Counted from the first letter of the stretch, positions 1 through 11,713 are shown. The stretch is 64,000 bases of DNA from Papio anubis (GCF_008728515.1 NC_044986.1:66639159-66703158); one strand, 5' to 3'. Numbers and translations: made by a program. The notes: generated by a model not told the origin, from the letters alone.

Positions 1-579
1 GGGAGCAGGTATCTCACTGTCAGAGTGTAAGGTTATAGATAAGCAAGGAGAGAAGAGGCTAGAATGATCCATATAGTAATGGATTAGAGTTGGAGATATC
101 AGTATGAACTCATGCTTAGTGTGATATAGACAGAAATGTATTTATAGATATGCTTATACATATGTCAATATACACATATATATTTCCTTGCTATGTCAGC
201 TGAGAAGGCCTAGAAGCAACAACAACTCAGTAGCAGTGAGCACCCTAGTACCCAGATCTTGGTTTCTAATACCATTCTCCAGTGAAAGGAACCAGGGCTC
301 CTTGGGAAGATGACTGATTCTAGGGCTGGGGCAGGCAATACACAAGATGAGCCTGGAACACCTTGTGCCAAAAAGTATGGAAGTATCCCCATATCCAAAA
401 AACACCCAGAATGAGGGGATCAACGAGACAAGCAACTGAAAGAGCTCCCAGTGGCCAAAGCTGGCATAATTTAAGCAACAAAATAAATTTTAAAATAGCT
501 TTGGATTAGAACCTAAAGTATAAGATAGATATGCATGAGTCCATATGGACATAAATAAATAATTGACTAAATAGATAGT
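1..579. other. No gene recognised
   Basis: A/T-rich sequence with a small TA-rich stretch near 165-185. Open frames here are short and show no recognisable protein. Confidence 0.6.
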
Positions 580-887
580 TGGGCATGGTGGCTCACATGT
601 GTGATCCCAGCACTTTGGGAGGCCAAGGTAGGAGGATTGCTTGAGGCCAGGAGTTTGAGAAAGCCTGGGCAACATAGAAAGACCCCCACGACTACAAAAA
701 ATTTAAAAAATTAGCCAGGCATGATGGTGTAAACCTGTAGTCCTAGCTAGTCCGGAGGCTGAGGTGAGAGGATTGCTTGAGCCCAAGAGGTCTAGGCTGC
801 AGTTAGCTATAATTAAGGCACTGCACTCCAGCCTAGGTGACAAAGCAAGACCCTGTCTCAAAAACAAAAACAAAGAAACAATAAATA
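580..887 (+). mobile_element. Alu (old, AluJ-like)
   Basis: Full dimer with a (A)nC-type tail. Its tail region supplied the target for the younger Alu that follows directly. Confidence 0.9.
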
Positions 888-1189
888 GGCCGGGCACGGT
901 GGCTCAAGCCTGTAATCCCAGCACTTTGGGAGGCCGAGACGGGCGGATCACGAGGTCAGGAGATCGAGACCATCCTGGCTAACATGGTGAAACCCCGTCT
1001 CTACTAAAAAATACAAAAAACTAGCCGGACGACGTGGCGGGCGCCTGTAGTCCCAGCTACTCGGGAGGCTGAGGCAGGAGAATGGCGTAAACCCAGGAGG
1101 CGGAGCTTGCAGTGAGCCGAGATCGTGCCATTGCACTCCAGCCTGGGCGGCAGAGCGAGACTCCGTCTCAAAAAAAAAAAAAAAAAAAA
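888..1189 (+). mobile_element. AluY, Old World monkey type
   Basis: Begins ggccgggcacggtggctcaa and contains the young Y-type body (gagatcgagaccatcctgg). Flanked by direct repeat aacaataaata (877-887 and about 1188-1198). Confidence 0.93.
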
Positions 1190-1199
1190 CAATAAATAG

Positions 1200-1628
1200 A
1201 TAAATGGAGAAGAATAGACATATCTTCCATGGAGAAGAATTCCAAATAATTAAGGTAAATAGTCTACCCTCAAGGAGGTGGAGTGTAACTCCCGCTCATG
1301 TATGGACTACACACAGTGACTTCCTTCTAAAGAGAACAGTGTGGAAAGGGGATGAGGGGGAGAATATCATTACAGCAGAGAAACATGACAATCACTATCT
1401 CAGCCAGGTGATGAAGTTTAACACCTCCAGTGATATGTCATGTTGATAGTATGTGCCCTTCATATGAAATGATGAGAATGTCACCTTATCCCTATGATCG
1501 TCCTCCTCCCAACTCATATCCCCAGTCTAATCATGAGAAAAATATCAGACAAATCTCAACTGAGAGATGTTCTATGAAATACCTGAGCATACTCCTCAAA
1601 GACAGAGTCATCAAAAATGAGGAAAGTG
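1200..1628. repeat. Old interspersed repeat-like sequence, family not assigned
   Basis: Resembles common LINE-derived sequence (phrases such as atcatgagaaaaatatcagac and gtcatcaaaaatgaggaaag). No coding potential recognised. Confidence 0.5.
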
Positions 1629-1923
1629 GCCAGGTGCAGTGGTTTATGCCTGTAATCCCAGCACTTTGGGAGACCGAGGCGGGTGGATCACCTGAGGTCA
1701 GGATTTCGAGATCAGCCTGGCCAACATAGTGAAACACCCTCTCTACTAAATACAAAAAATTAGCCGGGCTTGGTGGCGCATGACTGTAATCCCAGCTACT
1801 TGGGAGGCTGAGGCAGGAGAATCGCTTGAACCCAGGAGTGGAGGTTGCAGTGAGCCGAGATTGTGCCATTGTATACTCCAGCCTGGGCAACAAGAGTGAA
1901 ACTCTGTCAAAAAAAAAAAAAAA
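1629..1923 (+). mobile_element. Alu (AluS-like)
   Basis: Full-length, with direct repeat ggaaagt at both ends (about 1621 and 1924). Confidence 0.9.
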
Positions 1924-2421
1924 GGAAAGTTTTTTTTTAAAAAAATTAAATTTTCACTTAAACATAAATTAATAAAACTACTTCAGTCTCACCTCTCTAC
2001 CACAAAGAACCTTTGTTGGGGACAGCAACTGTCAAGGGGGAAGGATAGAGGCAGAGGGGCATAGGCAAGCAAAAAAGAAAAAGATTGAAAGAGAGAGAGA
2101 ATAATAGAGAAAGAGGAGTATGTGATTGTGTGTATACATTTATGTTAAATTATAACTATCTGTGGGGAGGTATAAGATTATAACTTTTTTTAAAAAATGG
2201 GTTCTGGAATCAGACAACCTGCATGTGCCTGCTCTGCTTCCTTCCTATCACTGTAATACTGCTAATGTTCATAGCTAATGACGAGGGGTGTGTAATGGCT
2301 TTGTTGATATATAATTAATATACCATAAAATTCATCCATTTAAGGTATACAATTCAGTGGTTTTTAGTACATATTCACAGAGTTGTGCAACCATCACCAC
2401 AATCAATTTAGAATATTTTCA

Positions 2422-2698
2422 GCCAGGCACAGTGGCTCACATCTATAATCCCAGCACTTTGGGAGGCTGAGGCAGGAGGATCACTTGAGCTCCAGAGTTC
2501 AAGACCAGTTTGGGCAACATAGTGAGACCTCATCACTACAAAAAAATCAAACAATTAGCCAGGTGCAGTGGCTCACGCCTGTGGTCCCAGCTACTCGGGA
2601 GGCTGAGGCGGGAGGATGGCTTGAGACCAGGATGTCAAGACTGCAGTGAGCCATGATCACACCACTGCACTGCAACCTTCTCTAAAAAAAAAAAAAAA
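2422..2698 (+). mobile_element. Alu (old)
   Basis: AluJ-like dimer with short A tail, inserted in the antisense L1M. Confidence 0.88.
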
Positions 2699-3199
2699 GT
2701 AAAAATAAAAATGAATTGAATAATTTCACCATCCCAGAAGGAAAACCTGTTAGCAGTCACTCTACATCTTCTCTCATCTCAACCCAGCCTCTGGAAATCA
2801 CTAGTCTACTTTTTGTCACTATAGATTTGCCTGTTCTAGACGTTCACATAAATAGAATCATACACTCTTTGTCCTTTTGTGTCTGGCTTCTTTCACTTAG
2901 CATAATTCTTTCAAGGCTTATCTGTGCTGCGGTATTATCAGTGCTTCACTCCTTTTTATAACTGAATAATATTCTGCGGTATGTATACACCAAATTTTGT
3001 TCATCCATTCATTAACCGATGGATATTTGGGGTGTTTACACTTTTTGGCTATTATAGATAATACTCCTATGAATATTTGTGTACAAGTTTTTCTGTGAAT
3101 GTATGTTCTCCTGGCTATATATCTAGGAGTGAAATTGCTGGGTCTTATGGTAACTGTTTAACTTTAAAATACATATATATATATATTTTATATATATAT

Positions 3200-3801
3200 A
3201 TATATTTGTTTGTTTGTTTGTTTTAAGAGACAGGGTCTCTTTCTGTCACCCAGGCTGGAGTGCAGTAGTGCAATCACAGCTCACTGTGACATTGAACTCC
3301 TAAGCTCAAGTGAGACTCCAGCCTCAGCCTCCCAAGTAGCTAGGACTACCACCATGCTTCATTAATTTTTTTGAGACGGAATCACACTCTGTTGCCCAGG
3401 CGGGAGTGCAGTGGTATGATGTCTGCTCACTGCAACCTCTGCCTCCTGGGCTCAAGCAATTCTTCTGCCTCAGCCTCCCAAGTAGCTGGGACTACAGGTG
3501 CCCACCAAAACATCCAGCTAATTTTTGTATTTTCAGAAGAGATGGAGTTTCACCGTGTTGGCCAGGCTGGTTTCAAACTCCTGACCTCAAATGATCCGCC
3601 TGCCTTGGCCTCCCAAAGTGCCGGGTTTACAGGTGTGAGCCACCATGCCCAGCCCATGCCTGGCTAATTTTTAACATTTTTTGTAGAGATAGTATCTCGC
3701 TATGTTACCCAGGCTGGCCTCAAACTCCCAGACTTAGGCGATCCTCCTGCCTCAGTCTCCCAAACTACTGAGATTACAGGTGTTAGTCACAGTGCCCCAC
3801 C
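3200..3801 (-). mobile_element. Nested Alu: old Alu split by an AluS-like insertion
   Basis: The outer old Alu occupies 3200-3365 and 3656-3801. A complete minus-strand Alu (about 3366-3655) sits inside it. The outer copy resumes at catgcctggctaatttttaa. Confidence 0.85.
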
Positions 3802-3919
3802 TATGTTTAACTTTTCGAGAAACTGACTAACTTTTCCAAAGTGGCTGCACTATTTTACATTCCCACCGGGAGTGTGTGAGGGTTCCAGTTTCTCCACATC
3901 TACAACATATGCTTTTTGT

Positions 3920-4211
3920 TTGTTTGTTTGTTTGTTTTGAGACAGGGTCTTGTTCCGTTGCCCAGGTTGGAGTGCAGGGCATGATCATGGCTCTTTGCAG
4001 CTTTGTCCTGCTGGGCTTAAGCAATCCTCCCACCCTAGCCACCCAAGTAGCTGGGACTACAGGCAGGTGCCACCACGCCCAGCCAATTTTTAAATTTTGT
4101 AGAGATGAAGTCTCATCATTTTGCCCAGGCTGGTCTCCTGGGCTCAAGTGACCCTCCCACCTTGGCCTCCCAAAGTGCTGGGATTACAGGTGTGAGCCAC
4201 CATGCCCAGCC
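3920..4211 (-). mobile_element. Alu (AluJ-like)
   Basis: Minus-strand dimer with a (TTTG)n 3' tail at 3917-3937. Confidence 0.88.
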
Positions 4212-4524
4212 TATGATAGTTTTTTACTATGAGTAGCGCCTTACTAGTGAACCCCTTGAAGGCAAAGAGAGTGTAATTTTGGTATTCAGCCACCCCAGCT
4301 CTTATTAGCCCAGTGCCAGCATAGGGTCAACTTGCAACACATGCTTACCAGAGAGCAGAAAGCCTGTCAGGTCCACATTCCGCTGCTAGTCTAGGGCCAC
4401 TAGGAAGCAATATTCAGAGTACAGAGTAAGACACGTGACTCAGAGACATTCACAATACAGAGAAAAGCAGGGTCCACAGGAAAAGTTTAGTCTTCACCAT
4501 GAAACCAAGAAAGTCTCTTCTTGG

Positions 4525-4706
4525 CGTTGTGCTCGCCAAGTGCAGTCCACACCCCAGCCCCACCCGAGATCTTATTAGAAACGCACATTCTCAGGTGTCA
4601 CCCCATATCTAGGAGATCAGAATCTCTGGGCAGGCGGCCTAGCAATTGGCTTTAACAGCCCTCCAGGTAATTCTGATGCTTGCTGGAGTTTGAGAAGCAC
4701 AGCATT
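4525..4706. mobile_element. MER5-type hAT-Charlie DNA transposon remnant
   Basis: Contains cttattagaaacgcacattc, ccccatatctaggagatcag and ctccaggtaattctgatgct, the conserved run of MER5-class elements, ending at the ..ttgagaagcac.. terminus. Confidence 0.7.
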
Positions 4707-4859
4707 ACAGTATTCTTTTAACGGTTAATTAGGCATTGTTAGGAGGAGGGGGAAAGTGCCTTTAATAAGCCAAGAGGTTTTAAAACATTTTTATTAGGTT
4801 CAAAACCCTGAAATTTGGGGCACTTTCATAAACAGGCGGGCAAGCCGGTAAGAACTTTC

Positions 4860-5165
4860 TGCAGGGCAATTTAACACATGTCCAGATCTTTGTCAATGTG
4901 CACACTTGTTGACCCTGCAGTTCCAATTCCAGAAATTTATCCTCGGGAAAAAAGCAAGAGATGTTCTCTGAGGTTTATTTATAATGACATTCTCTTATTG
5001 CAGCATTATTTAAAATCAGAAGAAATTGGAAATAAATCAAAAGGCGAATCACAGGAGACTGAATACATGAACTGTTATCTTCATTATATAATTAATTGAG
5101 TAATGTTGTATAGTATTGAATATCTTTATAAATGAAGAAGAGTTCACATTTAAGTTAAAATAAAA
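4860..5165 (+). mobile_element. LINE 3'-end-like remnant
   Basis: Shows the ccagaaatttatcctcggga / gcagcattatttaaaatcag pattern of old L1 3' regions. No intact frame. Confidence 0.5.
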
Positions 5166-5221
5166 GGTTACAAAGGTGTAAATCAATTTCCCCATTTTTA
5201 AATTTTATTTTATTTTTATGT

Positions 5222-5519
5222 TTTTTAATTTGAGACAGAGTCTCGCTCTGTCACCCAGGCTGGAGTGCAGTGGCGTGATCTCAGCTCACCGCAACCTCTG
5301 CCTCCCAGAGTAGCTGAGGTGCAATTCTCACACCTCAGCCTCCCGAGTAGCTGGGATTACAGGTACACACCACCACGTCTGGCTCATTTTTGTATTTTTA
5401 GTAGAGACCAGGTTTCACCATGTTGGCCAGGTTGGTCTAGAACTCCTGACCTCAAGTGATCCGACCCCTCGGCCTCCCAAAGTGCTGGGATTACAGGCAT
5501 GAGTCACTGTGCCTGGCCT
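5222..5519 (-). mobile_element. Alu
   Basis: Minus-strand dimer with an insertion in the left arm (cagagtagctgaggtgcaat). Confidence 0.9.
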
Positions 5520-5520
5520 G

Positions 5521-5575
5521 TTTTAGAAATATACATGTATATATATATATATACACAGACACACACACACAAAGA
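5521..5575. repeat. (TA)n/(CA)n microsatellite
   Basis: TA dinucleotides followed by CA dinucleotides directly after an Alu 5' end. Confidence 0.85.
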
Positions 5576-5778
5576 CATGCGTCTCTATCTACAATTCATT
5601 CTTGCTATTGGCAATAATTATGTCCTATAAAGTCACCCCAATCATTGAGTCGGCTTCCCTCTGCTGTTCCTTAGGAAAGAGAATTTGTTCAAAAAGAAGG
5701 GAGCGCAATTCTGCATACACTTTCCTCCTCAAATTCTTCCAGCAGATTTCTTTGTGGTTCCTACTGGCAGAGATTGTA

Positions 5779-6085
5779 GCCAGGTGTGGCAGCTCAAGTC
5801 CATAATCCCAGCACTTTGGAATGCCGAGGCAGGAGGATCCCTTGAGCCTTAGAGTTTGAGACCACCCTGAGCAATATGGAGAGACTCCATTTCTACAAAA
5901 AATAAATAAATGAATTAGGCAGGCATGGTCGTGCATGCCTGTGGTCCAAGCTATGCAGTAGGCTGAAGTGGCAGGATCATTTGAGCATGGAAGGTTGAGG
6001 CTCCAGTGAGCCATGATCACTCCACTGCACTCCAGCCTGGGTGACAGACCAAGACTGTCTCATAAATAAATAAATAAATAAATAA
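5779..6085 (+). mobile_element. Alu (old) with (AAAT)n tail
   Basis: AluJ-like dimer; its tail has become (aaat)n at 6062-6085. Confidence 0.88.
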
Positions 6086-6383
6086 GGCTGGGTACGGTGG
6101 CTCACGCCTGTAATTTGAGCACTTTGGGAGGCCGAGGTGGGTGGATCACCTGAAGTCAGGAGTTCGAGACCAGCCTGGCCAACATGGTGAAACCCCATCT
6201 CTACTAAAAATACAAAAAACTAATCAGGCATGGTGGCACATGCCTGTAATCCCAGCTGCTCGGGAGGTGGAGGCAGGAGAATCGCTTGAAACCAGGAGGT
6301 GGAAGTTGTACTGAGCCGAGATGGTACCATTGCACTCCAGCCTGGGTGACAGGGCGAGACTCTATCTCAAAAAAAAAAAAAAA
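6086..6383 (+). mobile_element. Alu
   Basis: Complete element directly abutting the tail of the preceding Alu, same orientation. Confidence 0.9.
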
Positions 6384-7061
6384 GAAATTGCCCACTGTGA
6401 CTGAGCACTAGACTAGGATCCTGAGGGTGCCCGAGGACTTGTTCCACTTTCTGTAATAATAACCTTAACTTTCTAACCCTGCACACTATCCCCATGGCAG
6501 GAACTGTAGAGGCAAAGCCACAGCAGGACACAGCAGGACATCGTGAGGTCCCACCTCGCCCTGTCACATCCTGTGACAGAAGCTATGAACACATCCTGAC
6601 ATGGCGAAGGGTCATGACCAGTCTTGGTGGTCTGCAATTTCAGAATCATGCAGATATGGCTTTGAACTTTAATATCAGTTTCCCAGTCACCCACCTTGTC
6701 CAGTTCAGTGGTAGAGAGGGTTTTTTTTCCCCCACTGCATTCCCGCCCCACTGGACTATATCAAAATCGTGGGGATGTGACATCTTCCACATTAAAACAC
6801 ATGCACAAGGTAGGAGCCTACTGTCTTGTTATCCAGAATGAGGAAACTGAGTGCCAGAGAAGTGAAAAGACCTGCCTGATGTCACAAAGGAGCCAGGACC
6901 CGCATGTAGGTCTTAGGACTCCCAGCCAGAGTTCTTCCCCAGAGTGTTCTCAACTTCATCTCCAGGAGTCTGGTGGCACAGTCATGACATGGCAGCCACC
7001 AATAGCAACTTGCCTTCAAATAGCACATTTTTCCTTCAAAACTCATGGAAAACTGGCATTT
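6384..7061. other. Intergenic, MIR-like core, no gene
   Basis: About 6830-6950 has MIR character (gaggaaactgagtgccagag, gaccygcctgatgtcac). The rest is unassigned. The overlapping open frames on both strands have no recognisable protein similarity. Confidence 0.5.
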
Positions 7062-7720
7062 AAAATTGTAGCCTATGGCCGGGCGCAGTGGCTCATGATT
7101 GTAATCTGAGCATTTTAGGAGGCTGAGGCAGGTGGATCATGAGGTCAGGAGTTGGAGACCAGCCTGGCCAACACGGTGAAACTCCGTCTCTACTAAAAAT
7201 ACAAAAAAGTAGCCGGGCATGGTGGCAGGCGCCTGTAGTCCCAGCTACTTGGGAGGCTAAGGCAGGAGAGTTGCTTGAACTTGGGAGGCAGAGGTTGCAG
7301 TGAATGGAAATCATGCCACTGCACTCCAGCCTGGGCAACAGAGCGAGACTCCATCTGAAAAAAAATTTTTTTTTAATTTTTTTTTTTTTTTTTTTTTTGG
7401 AGACGGAGTCCTGCTCTGTAGCCCGGGCTAGAGTGCAGTGGCTGGATCTCAGCTCACTGCAAGCTCCGCCTCCCGGGTTTGCGCCATTCTCCTGCCTCAG
7501 CCTCCTGAGTAGCTGGGACTACAGGCGCCCGCCACCTCGCCCGGCTAGTTTTTTGTATTTTTAGTAGAGACGGGGTTTCACCGTGTTAGCCAGGATGGTC
7601 TCGATCTCCTGACCTCGTGATCCGCCCGTCTCGGCCTCCCAAAGTGCTGGGATTACAGGCTTGAGCCACCGCGCCCGGCCTTTTTTTAAATTTTTTTACA
7701 TAATAAAATTGTAGCCTATG
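7062..7720. mobile_element. Alu inserted in an Alu tail: inverted pair within one 16-bp duplication
   Basis: A plus-strand Alu (7077-7366) is followed by a minus-strand AluY (about 7378-7680). A single exact direct repeat aaaattgtagcctatg (7062-7077 and 7705-7720) brackets both. Confidence 0.88.
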
Positions 7721-7965
7721 AAGAAACTTGTCATTATTCACTCCCCAGTAAAATGAAAGCCCCAGGGCTTTGCATGGTGTCTACCCTGTGGCTTCAGTCT
7801 CTTTTGGCACACACTCTGTGTCCCCGTGGGGTGTAGAAACTCCAGTGTGGAAAGCCATGTGAAATGCCCATGCAGAACCTCTTTGTGGAATCAGCAGTCA
7901 CTAGGCTGCTGACTTTGTCATCTTGAGGAGCACAAAAAGGCAGTCCTGTTTGAAAAGTCATTCGA

Positions 7966-8272
7966 GGCCGGGCGCGGTGGCTCAAGCCTGTAATCCCAGC
8001 ACTTTGGGAGGCCGAGACGGGCAGATCACAAGGTCAGGAGATCGAGACCATCCTGGCTAACCTGGTGAAACCCCGTCTCTACTAAAAAATACAAAAAACT
8101 AGCCGGGCGAGGTGGCTGGCGGGCGCCTGTAGTCCCAGCTACTCTGGAGGCTGAGTCAGGAGAATGGCGTGAATCCGGGAGGCGGAGCTTGCAGTGAGCT
8201 GAGATCCGGCCACTGCACTCCAGCCCGGGCTACAGAGCAAAACTCCGTCTCAAAAAAAAAAAAAAAAAAAAG
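7966..8272 (+). mobile_element. AluY, Old World monkey type
   Basis: Young element with gagatccggccactgc. Direct repeat gaaaagtcattcga / gaaaagccattcga flanks it (7952-7965 and about 8271-8284). Confidence 0.93.
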
Positions 8273-8284
8273 AAAAGCCATTCG

Positions 8285-9120
8285 AGAAGCAATCGGAAGG
8301 TTATTAACCGAGTTCCTGCTATGGGCGGTGTGGGACGACAGGGGCATAAACATGACTGTGACATGGCCCCTGCTTGTGAGGAGCTGGCAGACTAGTCAGG
8401 GATCCAAGTTCTGAAGTCACAATCCACTTTCATGAGGACAGACAGAGAAGCAAGGAAATGCACTTGAATGTGCAGGAACGGGGCACAGCACCTCTCCCCG
8501 TCTCAACAGGAAAGGACAGGAGGACAGGCCCTAGGAGGAGGGCTCCGGTGCGTAGGGGCAGTGACAAGGAGCCACATGTCACATTTGAACATCCACACTA
8601 TGAAGAGTGACAAGGCTGCTTGAAGCCAGAGAAATGTTGGAGCTGGAAGAGGGCTTCCAGGGGACTTGGGTCAACCTCTTCTTTTGCAGGCGTGGAAGTC
8701 ATGCGCTGAAGATGACCCAGCTATTAAGCCAGCATCACATGGCTTGCTGGGTGAACAACACAAAGAAGAAGACTAACTCATCTCTGTGCAAGTGCCATGG
8801 GGCTAGGATCTGCATTTCCAGACCGTAGCCTAGTGCCAGGCCCAAACAAGGAACTCAGAGACCTCGGGTCAGCGCGCAACCTTCCCGGAGCCACGTTCGT
8901 CATAGTAACACTCAGCTCAGGGTTGCTAAGTGAATTCAAGAGTTCCAGGTGAGTAAAGCCTATAGCACAGGGCCTGCGTTTAGGAAGTGCTCATAATTGG
9001 GAGCTATTATTGTTGTTGCTTTTGCTGTGAGTAGATGTTTGCTGGATGATCTCACACTAATTCTATTAAACCCCACTGAGAAATCTTTTGCTGATCTCTG
9101 GCATTTATTACAAGAGCAGT
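8285..9120. other. Intergenic, no gene recognised
   Basis: Mixed-composition sequence without a recognisable element or coding gene. The 73-codon frame at 8607 has no recognisable features. Confidence 0.5.
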
Positions 9121-9560
9121 GGTTTCAAACATCAGGGTCCTGGTTGAAAAATGGATTTTAGGCCAGGCGCCGTGGCTTATGCCTGTAATCTCAGCACTTT
9201 AGGAGCCCGAGGCAGGAGGATCACTTAAGATCAGTAGTTCAAGACTAGCCTGGCCAACATGGTGAAACCCCGTCTCTACTAAAAATACAAAAAATTAGCT
9301 GGGCGTGGTGGTGTGCGCAGGTAGGCTCAGCTACTTGGGAGCCTGAGGTGGGAGAATCACTTGAACCTGGGAGGTGGAGGTTGCAGTGAGCTGATATCGT
9401 GCCATTGCACTCCAGCCCGGGTGACAGAGTGAGACTGTCTCAAAAAAAAAAAAAGTGGATTTTAGGGCCCAGCCCCTCCCTGTTCTGATTCATTCGACTA
9501 AAAAAAAAAAAAAACCGACAACTCTGGTGGTTGAGGCACCACTTGGAGAAAGTCTGCCTT
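9121..9560. mobile_element. MER5-type remnant split by Alu
   Basis: MER5-like halves (ggtttcaaacatcagggtcc, then gggcccagcccctccctgtt) flank a plus-strand Alu at 9161-9454. Direct repeat tggattttagg is present at both ends of the Alu. Confidence 0.75.
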
Positions 9561-9636
9561 AGAGAGCTGGCAGCCCTTCTATCACTGGGTGTGCTGAACA
9601 CCACTCATCAGTGTTCTCCTCCTACTTCATTTGATT

Positions 9637-9938
9637 TTTTTTTTTTTTTTTTTTTTTGAGATGGAGTATCACTCTGTCACCCAGGCTGAAGTACAGTGGC
9701 ATGATCTCGACTCACTGCAACCTCCGCCCCCCAGGTTCAAGCAATTCTCCTGCCTCAGCCTCCCGAGTAGCTGGGATTACAGGCGCCTGCCACTGCGCCT
9801 GGCTAATTTTTGTATTTTTAGTAGAGACGGGGTTTCACCATCTTGGTCAGGCTGGTCTTGAACTCTTGACCTCGTGATCCACCTGCCTCGGCCTCCCAAA
9901 GTGCTGGGATTACAGGCGTGAGCCACCGCGCCCGGCCT
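9637..9938 (-). mobile_element. Alu (AluS/Y-like)
   Basis: Full-length, flanked by catttgatttt on both sides. Confidence 0.92.
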
Positions 9939-10108
9939 CATTTGATTTTTTTTTTAATAAAATAAGGCATACTGCATATGCTTTTAGAAAAATAATTCCA
10001 AGAGTACAGAAGCTTTTAAAGAAGAAGGAAACTCTCTGACCTTATCTATTCCTTGCTTCCTCCACAGTCCCACTCCCCAGAGGTAATCATAGTTAACTGT
10101 GGTTTTAG

Positions 10109-10588
10109 ATTTTCTTTTTTTTTTTTTTTTTTTTTGAGACGGAGTCTGGCTCTATCGCCCAGGCTGGAGTGCAGTGGCCGGATCTCAGCTCACTGCAAGC
10201 TCCGCCTCCCGGGTTCACGCCATTCTCCTGCCTCAGCCTCCCGAGTAACTGGGACTACAGGCGCCCGCCACCTCACCCGGATAGTTTTTTTGTATTTTTT
10301 TTTTTTTTGAGACGGAGTCTCGCGCTGTCGCCCAGGCTGGAGTGCAGTGGCCAGATCTCAGCTCACTGCAAGCTCCGCCTCCCGGGTTCATGCCATTCTC
10401 CGGCCTCAGCCTCCCGAGTAGCTGGGACTACAGGCGCTGCCACCTCGCCCGGCTATTTTTTGTATTTCTTAGTAGAGACGGGGTTTCACCGTATTAGCCA
10501 GGATGGTCTCGATCTCCTGACCTCGTGATCCGCCCGTCTCGGCCTCCCAAAGTGCTGGGATTACAGGCTTGAGCCACCGCGCCCGGCC
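10109..10588 (-). mobile_element. AluY 1.6-mer (partial plus complete copy, head to tail)
   Basis: A right arm (10109-10298) runs into a complete minus-strand AluY (10299-10588). Only one target-site repeat (tagattttctt, about 10106 and 10595) surrounds the composite, and the left arm of the first copy is absent. Confidence 0.85.
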
Positions 10589-10721
10589 ACCGATAGATTT
10601 TCTTAACTGTGGTTTGGATTTGCATTTTCATTGTCTAGGCTTGTAGAAGCGTATCTATTGATATACGTCTTTCCTCCAAACGCTCCCTTTGTAAAAATCA
10701 CAAATAGGATCATATGATAGA

Positions 10722-10937
10722 GCAGGGATTGGAAAACGTTTTCTGTAAACAGACAAATAGTAAATATTTTTGGCTTTTGGGGTCATATGGTCACTGTTCT
10801 AACTACTGAACACTCCATTGTAGATGGAAGGCAGCCACTGACAATTTGCAAATGAAAAGATGTTGGCTATGTTCCAATAAAATTCTACTTACAAAACAGG
10901 CAGCAGGCTGGATTTGGCCCACAAGTCACAGTTTACC
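10722..10937. mobile_element. hAT-type nonautonomous DNA transposon (MER class)
   Basis: The terminus-like agcagggattggaaaacgtt and the body phrases tagtaaatatttttggcttt, gttccaataaaattctactt and ctggatttggcccacaagtc match a common hAT-Charlie MER element. The exact family name is not certain. Confidence 0.7.
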
Positions 10938-11017
10938 ACAATAGAGTACTACAATTTTCTCTCCTCACTTACATATTTTGAACTTCTTTTCCATATCAAT
11001 CCATGCAGTGACCTCAC

Positions 11018-11713
11018 TCTTTTTTTTTTTGAGACAGAGTCTGGCTCTGTCACCCAGGCTGGAGTGCAGTGGCCGNNNNNNNNNNNNNNNNNNNNNNNNN
11101 NNNNNNNNNNNNNNNNNNNNNNNNNNNNNNNNNNNNNNNNNNNNNNNNNNNNNNNNNNNNNNNNNNNNNNNNNNNGATCTCAGCTCACTGCAAGCTCCGC
11201 CTCCCGGGTTCACGCCATTCTCCTGCCTCAGCCTCCCGAGTAGCTGGGACTACAGGCGCCCACCACCTCGCCGGGCTATTTTTTTGTATTTTTTTAGTAG
11301 AGACGGGGTTTCACCGTGTTAGCCAGGATGGTCTCGATCTCCTGACCTCGTGATCCGCCCGTCTTGGCCTCCCAAAGTGCTGGGATTACAGGCTTGAGCC
11401 ACTGCACCTGGCTTGTGTTTTGTTTTTTAGAGACAGAGTCTTGCTCTGTTGCCCAGGCTGGAGTGCAGTGGCCGGATCTCAGCTCACTGCAAGCTCCGCC
11501 TCCCGGGTTCACGCCATTCTCCTGCCTCAGCCTCCCGAGTAGCTGGGACTACAGGCGCCCGCTACCGCGCCCGGCTAATTTTTTGTATTTTTTTGGTAGA
11601 GACAGGGTTTCACCGTGTTAGCCAGGATGGTCTCGATCTCCTGACCTCGTGATCCGCCCATCTCGGCCTCCCAAAGTGCTGGGATTACAGGCTTGAGCCA
11701 CCACGCCCGGCCT
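11018..11713 (-). mobile_element. Two AluY copies in tandem within one duplication, containing the assembly gap
   Basis: Minus-strand AluYs at 11018-11411 (gap inside) and 11425-11713. Direct repeat tgacctcactcttt occurs only at the outer edges (about 11009 and 11713). Confidence 0.85.
11076..11175. other. 100-N assembly gap
   Basis: Exactly 100 unknown bases, the usual placeholder for a gap of unknown size. It lies inside a minus-strand AluY. Left flank ..gtggccg and right flank gatctcag.. join into the uninterrupted Alu sequence. Confidence 0.98.

Larger units (their letters stand above)
2284..3880 (-). mobile_element. L1M 3' end, antisense, interrupted by Alus
   Basis: Reverse complement of a typical L1M 3' UTR: aattcagtggtttttagtac, ggaaatcactagtctacttt, tttcacttagcataattctt, gttcatccattcattaaccg, tcccaccgggagtgtgtgag. 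It is broken by an Alu at 2422-2698 and by nested Alus at 3200-3801. Confidence 0.85.

Noticed and set aside
10053..10528. Frames of 85-119 codons rich in CNGTISAHCNL / PPPGFKRFSCLSL type sequence, here and throughout the window
   Set aside because: These are translations of Alu elements, which commonly stay open by chance. No supporting gene structure.
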